A stretch of 64,000 bases of DNA from Diacronema lutheri (Eukaryota; Haptophyta; Pavlovophyceae; Pavlovales; Pavlovaceae): positions 496,001-560,000 of the forward strand of contig JAGTXO010000008.1 in the NCBI GenBank assembly GCA_019448385.1. The letters are read 5' to 3'. Under the pieces are notes generated by a model that saw only the letters and a list, made by a program, of their open reading frames with translations, did no database searches and was not told the DNA's origin. Both the position numbers and the translations under genes were made by a program. Below are positions 61,459 through 64,000 of the stretch, piece after piece. Position 1 is the stretch's first letter. Each line of letters begins with the position of its first letter.

Positions 61459-63006
61459 ATGGCGCCGTTGGCGAGGTGTTTGGCGCCGTGGGTAGTGCTC
61501 GGCCTCGGCGCGCGCGCGCTAGATCCCAGGCCACTGCCACGGCTGCCGCGGCAGTTCGAGGCGCTCATAGAGACGACTGCGCATCAGCTTACGCTGCCGC
61601 CGGACCAAGGCGCGTCCGTTTGCCCGCCGCTCGCCTTGCGGCGCGCGCGCGGCGTCTCGCGCGCGCCAGTGCGGCGCATGACCCGTCACGCCGCGCCCGC
61701 CGTCCCGCTGTGGGAGCGCGCACACAGACTATCCGCCGCGCGTTCGCCAGCTTCGCATCCTCTACGATTATGAGCGCCGACGCGCGCGCGTGGACGAGGT
61801 GGCCGCGCCCGGCGTGCCGGCGCGGTCAAGCGTCAAGCGCTACGACCTCGCGTTCGAATTGGAGGTGCGCGAGCTGTCGGCAAGGCGGAGCTGCCGGAAG
61901 TCGCGCGTGCGTGAGGCTATGCCACCGCCGCGCCTGCCGCGCGACCTCGTGTACGTTGGCGCCGACGAGGTGCGCACGCGCGGCGCGAGGGGGAGGGGCA
62001 CGAGGCAGGGAAGGGCACGAGGCAGGGAGGGGCACGAGGCAGGGAGGGGCACGAGCCGGGCATTAGCCGCTCCGTCGCCGCGTGTCGCCGCGCGGCGTAC
62101 TTCGGCTCGCGCGCCGCCCATCCGGCCTGCCCCGCCCCTTCCGACGGCATCGGTGCAGGGCTGGGGACAGGGGCGCGCGAGGGAAGGGAAATCGTCCTTC
62201 CCCCTCCCACCCAACGCCAGCGCCGCGCCGCGCTCGCGCCGACGTGCCGGCGCGTGCGCGCGCACACCCGCGTGGCGGTGCAGGTACGCGGCATTGCTGC
62301 GGATCGTTGGCGCGACCTGCGCGGTGCACGCGCCGCGCACAGCTCGGCGCGCGTGGACGGCGGCGTGGACGGTGGCGTGGACGGCGGCGTGGACGGCGGC
62401 GTGGACGGCGGCGTGGACGGCGGCGTGGACGGCGGCGTGGACGGCGGCGTGGACGGCGGCGTGGACGGCGGCGTGGACGGCGGCGTGGACGGCGGCGTGG
62501 ACGGCGGCGTGGACGGCGGCGCGGGCGGCGGTGCGGCGGTCGGTGATGAGATCGTCGACCTGTGGTTCTCGCGGGCGGGCGCGGCGACCGCGACGGCGCG
62601 CGGCTCCGAAGCACCATTCGCGGGCGACGCGCCCGCCGGCGCGCTGCTGCGCGTTCGCTCCGCAACCGTGAGTGGATTGAGATTGACGGCCGGCATTGCT
62701 GCGGCAGGCGACGGGTCGATGGTGGGCGACTATGAGACGGTGCCGCTGATGACGTGGGACGTGCTCGAGCTGAAGACAGGCGCGCCGGCAGAGGTCGCAT
62801 TCACGCTCGCCGGCGCAGCGGGCGCGGCTGTCTTCTCGGCTGAGTCGGACGCGACAGGCGAGCACGCGCGCGCGGCTGAGGCGGCGGCGCGCGGCACACC
62901 GGCGCGACTGATCGGCGTGGGGCTCAATGTGTCCTCGTGCGAGCGTGTTCCCCTTGACATTGGCTTCCCGTACATGCACGTGCTGCACGCGTACATTTAC
63001 GTTTGA
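61459..63006 (+). CDS. Secreted protein of an uncharacterised protist family, with a (VDGG)n tract
   Basis: Exons 61459-61609, 61728-61969 and 62284-63006 give 371 residues. A signal peptide (MAPLARCLAPWVVLGLGARA) is followed by LPRQFEALIETTAHQLTLPP. Across the join comes DYPPRVRQLRILYDYERRRA, then VKRYDLAFELEV, LPRDLVYVGADE|VRGIAADRW, later VPLMTWDVLELKTGAPAEV and FPYMHVLHAYIYV. I recall this pattern from secreted protist proteins of unknown function. The first join needs a GC donor (61610), because only that phase gives the conserved DYPP. A (VDGG) run of about 14 units, encoded by a 12-base repeat, is inserted in the third exon. The start codon is 19 bases from the divergent kinase ATG. 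Confidence 0.72.
61985..62058. repeat. GA-rich tandem repeat in intron
   Basis: GGGAGGGGCACGAGGCA units repeat about four times within the predicted intron 61970-62283. Confidence 0.85.
62353..62520 (+). repeat. Coding 12-base minisatellite (GTGGACGGCGGC)n
   Basis: About 14 nearly perfect copies encode Val-Asp-Gly-Gly. The unit length is a multiple of three, so copy-number changes would keep the frame. Confidence 0.95.
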
Positions 63007-63079
63007 CTCCATTCAGTTTACTCGCCCCCCTACGTTCCTCGCCGTTGGGAGGCGCGGACAGTTTGCTCTCTACGTTCCA

Positions 63080-63348
63080 TCCTGCTTGTGCGAGACGTCC
63101 ATGGCGCCACAGCAGCAGGCGCCGACTTTCGTCGATCGTCACTGGATCATAGTGCAGCATAGAGTCGGTCAGTCACTCCGGAACTCCGGAAGCCGGCAAG
63201 GCGGCAACGCGCTTGTGCGTCGGCTGCCTCGCGACGCACCTTGGATTTGCGGAGTGACTGACGGACTCTGCTGTACCATGATCCAGTGACGATCGACGAA
63301 AGTCGGCGCCTGCTGCTGTGGCGCCATGGACGTCTCGCACAAGCAGGA
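63080..63348. repeat. Foldback element: ~100-base inverted repeat
   Basis: The left arm (63080-63180) and right arm (63250-63348) are almost perfect reverse complements, with a 69-base GC-rich spacer. The outer 70 bases differ at about one position; the inner part has a few mismatches and one extra base. No transposase and no clear target-site duplication are seen. It could be a MITE-like foldback element or a long hairpin RNA source. The right arm contains the ATG of the next gene. Confidence 0.9.
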
Positions 63349-64000
63349 GGCGTTGAGTGCCCTCCCAGCTTCCACCCCTGCCTCTGGGGCGCTCGTGGTT
63401 GGCGCGCTCACGCCGATCCTCCTCGTGTTATACCTAGCGCTCACCGGCTTTGGCGCGCTCGGCGCGCTTCCCGCCGAGGCGCTCAGCGCATGCCCCGTCT
63501 TTCAAGACGCGTCGGGCGCGTGCGACGACTTTGCCGCCGCATTCGCCCTTCGCGCGCCGCCAGCGGGCGGCGGGCCGGGCGAGGGCGCGCCACCACCGGC
63601 GCTCACGTGGCTTGCAATGGCGGGCGCGGGCGGCTCCGACCGCGCCGACTGGGCCTTCTCCACGCCCGCGCAGGATGGCGTCGCGCGCCAGATGGGGCGC
63701 GCGGCCGCCGCGCTCGGCGCGCGGTTCGCACTCGCGCTCGGCGGCAACTTTTGGCCGCGCGGCGTGGCGAGCTCGCGCGACGCACGCTTCGCCCAGACAT
63801 TTGAGCGCGTCTTCTCCGCGCCCGCGCTCCATCGCCCCGCCTTCTTCCGCCTCGTCGCCGGCGAGAGCGACTACCATGCAAACGTGAGCGCGCTGCGCGA
63901 GTACGGCAGCCGCGAGCCTGATCTTCCTCTGGCCCCCGCGGCACCCCGTTGGTACTATCCGCGCAGCTACTACACGTTCGTCGAGGCCGTGCCCCTCGGC
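63326..64000 (+). CDS. Purple acid phosphatase (TRAP-like) pseudoenzyme, cut by the window edge
   Basis: There are 225 codons before the right edge. A membrane anchor (LVVGALTPILLVLYLALTGF) precedes a domain that follows tartrate-resistant acid phosphatases in order: ALTWLAMAGAGGSD, DGVARQMGRAAAALGARFAL, ALGGNFWPRGVASS, RDARFAQTFERVFSAPAL, FRLVAGESDYHANVSALREY and APRWYYPRSYYTF. Metal ligands differ from the family: the GDWGG Asp is missing, GDNFY reads GGNFW (Asp lost) and GNHD reads GESD (Asn and His lost). The fold is therefore probably kept but the two-metal centre is not. The start ATG lies inside the right arm of the foldback repeat, so the leader may have been acquired from it. Possibly a binding or regulatory protein, exposed outside the cell or in the lumen. 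Confidence 0.75.
   Translation, partial: MDVSHKQEALSALPASTPASGALVVGALTPILLVLYLALTGFGALGALPAEALSACPVFQDASGACDDFAAAFALRAPPAGGGPGEGAPPPALTWLAMAGAGGSDRADWAFSTPAQDGVARQMGRAAAALGARFALALGGNFWPRGVASSRDARFAQTFERVFSAPALHRPAFFRLVAGESDYHANVSALREYGSREPDLPLAPAAPRWYYPRSYYTFVEAVPLG

Overview
The window is nuclear DNA of a GC-rich, gene-dense, intron-bearing eukaryote with a secondary red-lineage plastid. Haptophyte is my best guess and the exact lineage is open. Evidence: spliceosomal introns confirmed by conserved protein reading across the joins; eukaryotic ribosomal protein eL14, Sec22, strawberry-notch helicase and choline-transporter-like genes; and FtsZ and a beta-ketoacyl synthase that start with secretory signal peptides, as expected when plastid proteins first cross the ER. 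There are about 33 genes on both strands. Spacing is very tight, often 8 to 70 bases between divergent start codons, and in one case convergent coding ends overlap.

Layout. 1-2650: a MULE-type DNA transposon (DDE, SWIM and zinc-knuckle parts) cut by the window edge, followed by palindromic repeats. 2.7-13 kb: SBNO helicase, an LRR-tailed protein, eL14, a nucleotidyltransferase-HAD fusion and a repeat protein. 13-20 kb: thioredoxin-like protein, SLC35E2-like transporter, patatin lipase, a CXorf65-like small protein and a cysteine synthase. 20-33 kb: PA-domain membrane protein, GST, an SFI1-like coiled-coil protein, CTL/SLC44 transporter, TPR protein and a ubiquitin-like/PurF fusion. 33-47 kb: sulfotransferase, plastid KAS II, Sec22, RNase H-SAP, a large protease-like/kinase-like protein, ARM protein, sialyltransferase-like GT29, ankyrin protein and FAD monooxygenase. 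47-64 kb: a membrane Sec7-PH protein, plastid FtsZ, Myb-HNH protein, PIN-like carrier, UMP-CMP kinase, a secreted protein of unknown function, a foldback repeat and a purple-acid-phosphatase-like pseudoenzyme cut by the right edge.

The strongest new observation is at 30274-32459. A 72-residue ubiquitin-like domain ending in Gly-Gly is fused directly to the catalytic N-terminal cysteine of amidophosphoribosyltransferase, so cleavage after Gly-Gly would both mature the enzyme and release a ubiquitin-like protein. Other unusual architectures are Sec7-PH joined to a multi-helix membrane protein, telobox Myb joined to an HNH nuclease domain, and RNase H joined to SAP.

Exon joins below were worked out by hand from splice consensus, phase and protein-family conservation. 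Each is a prediction that RNA reads could test.
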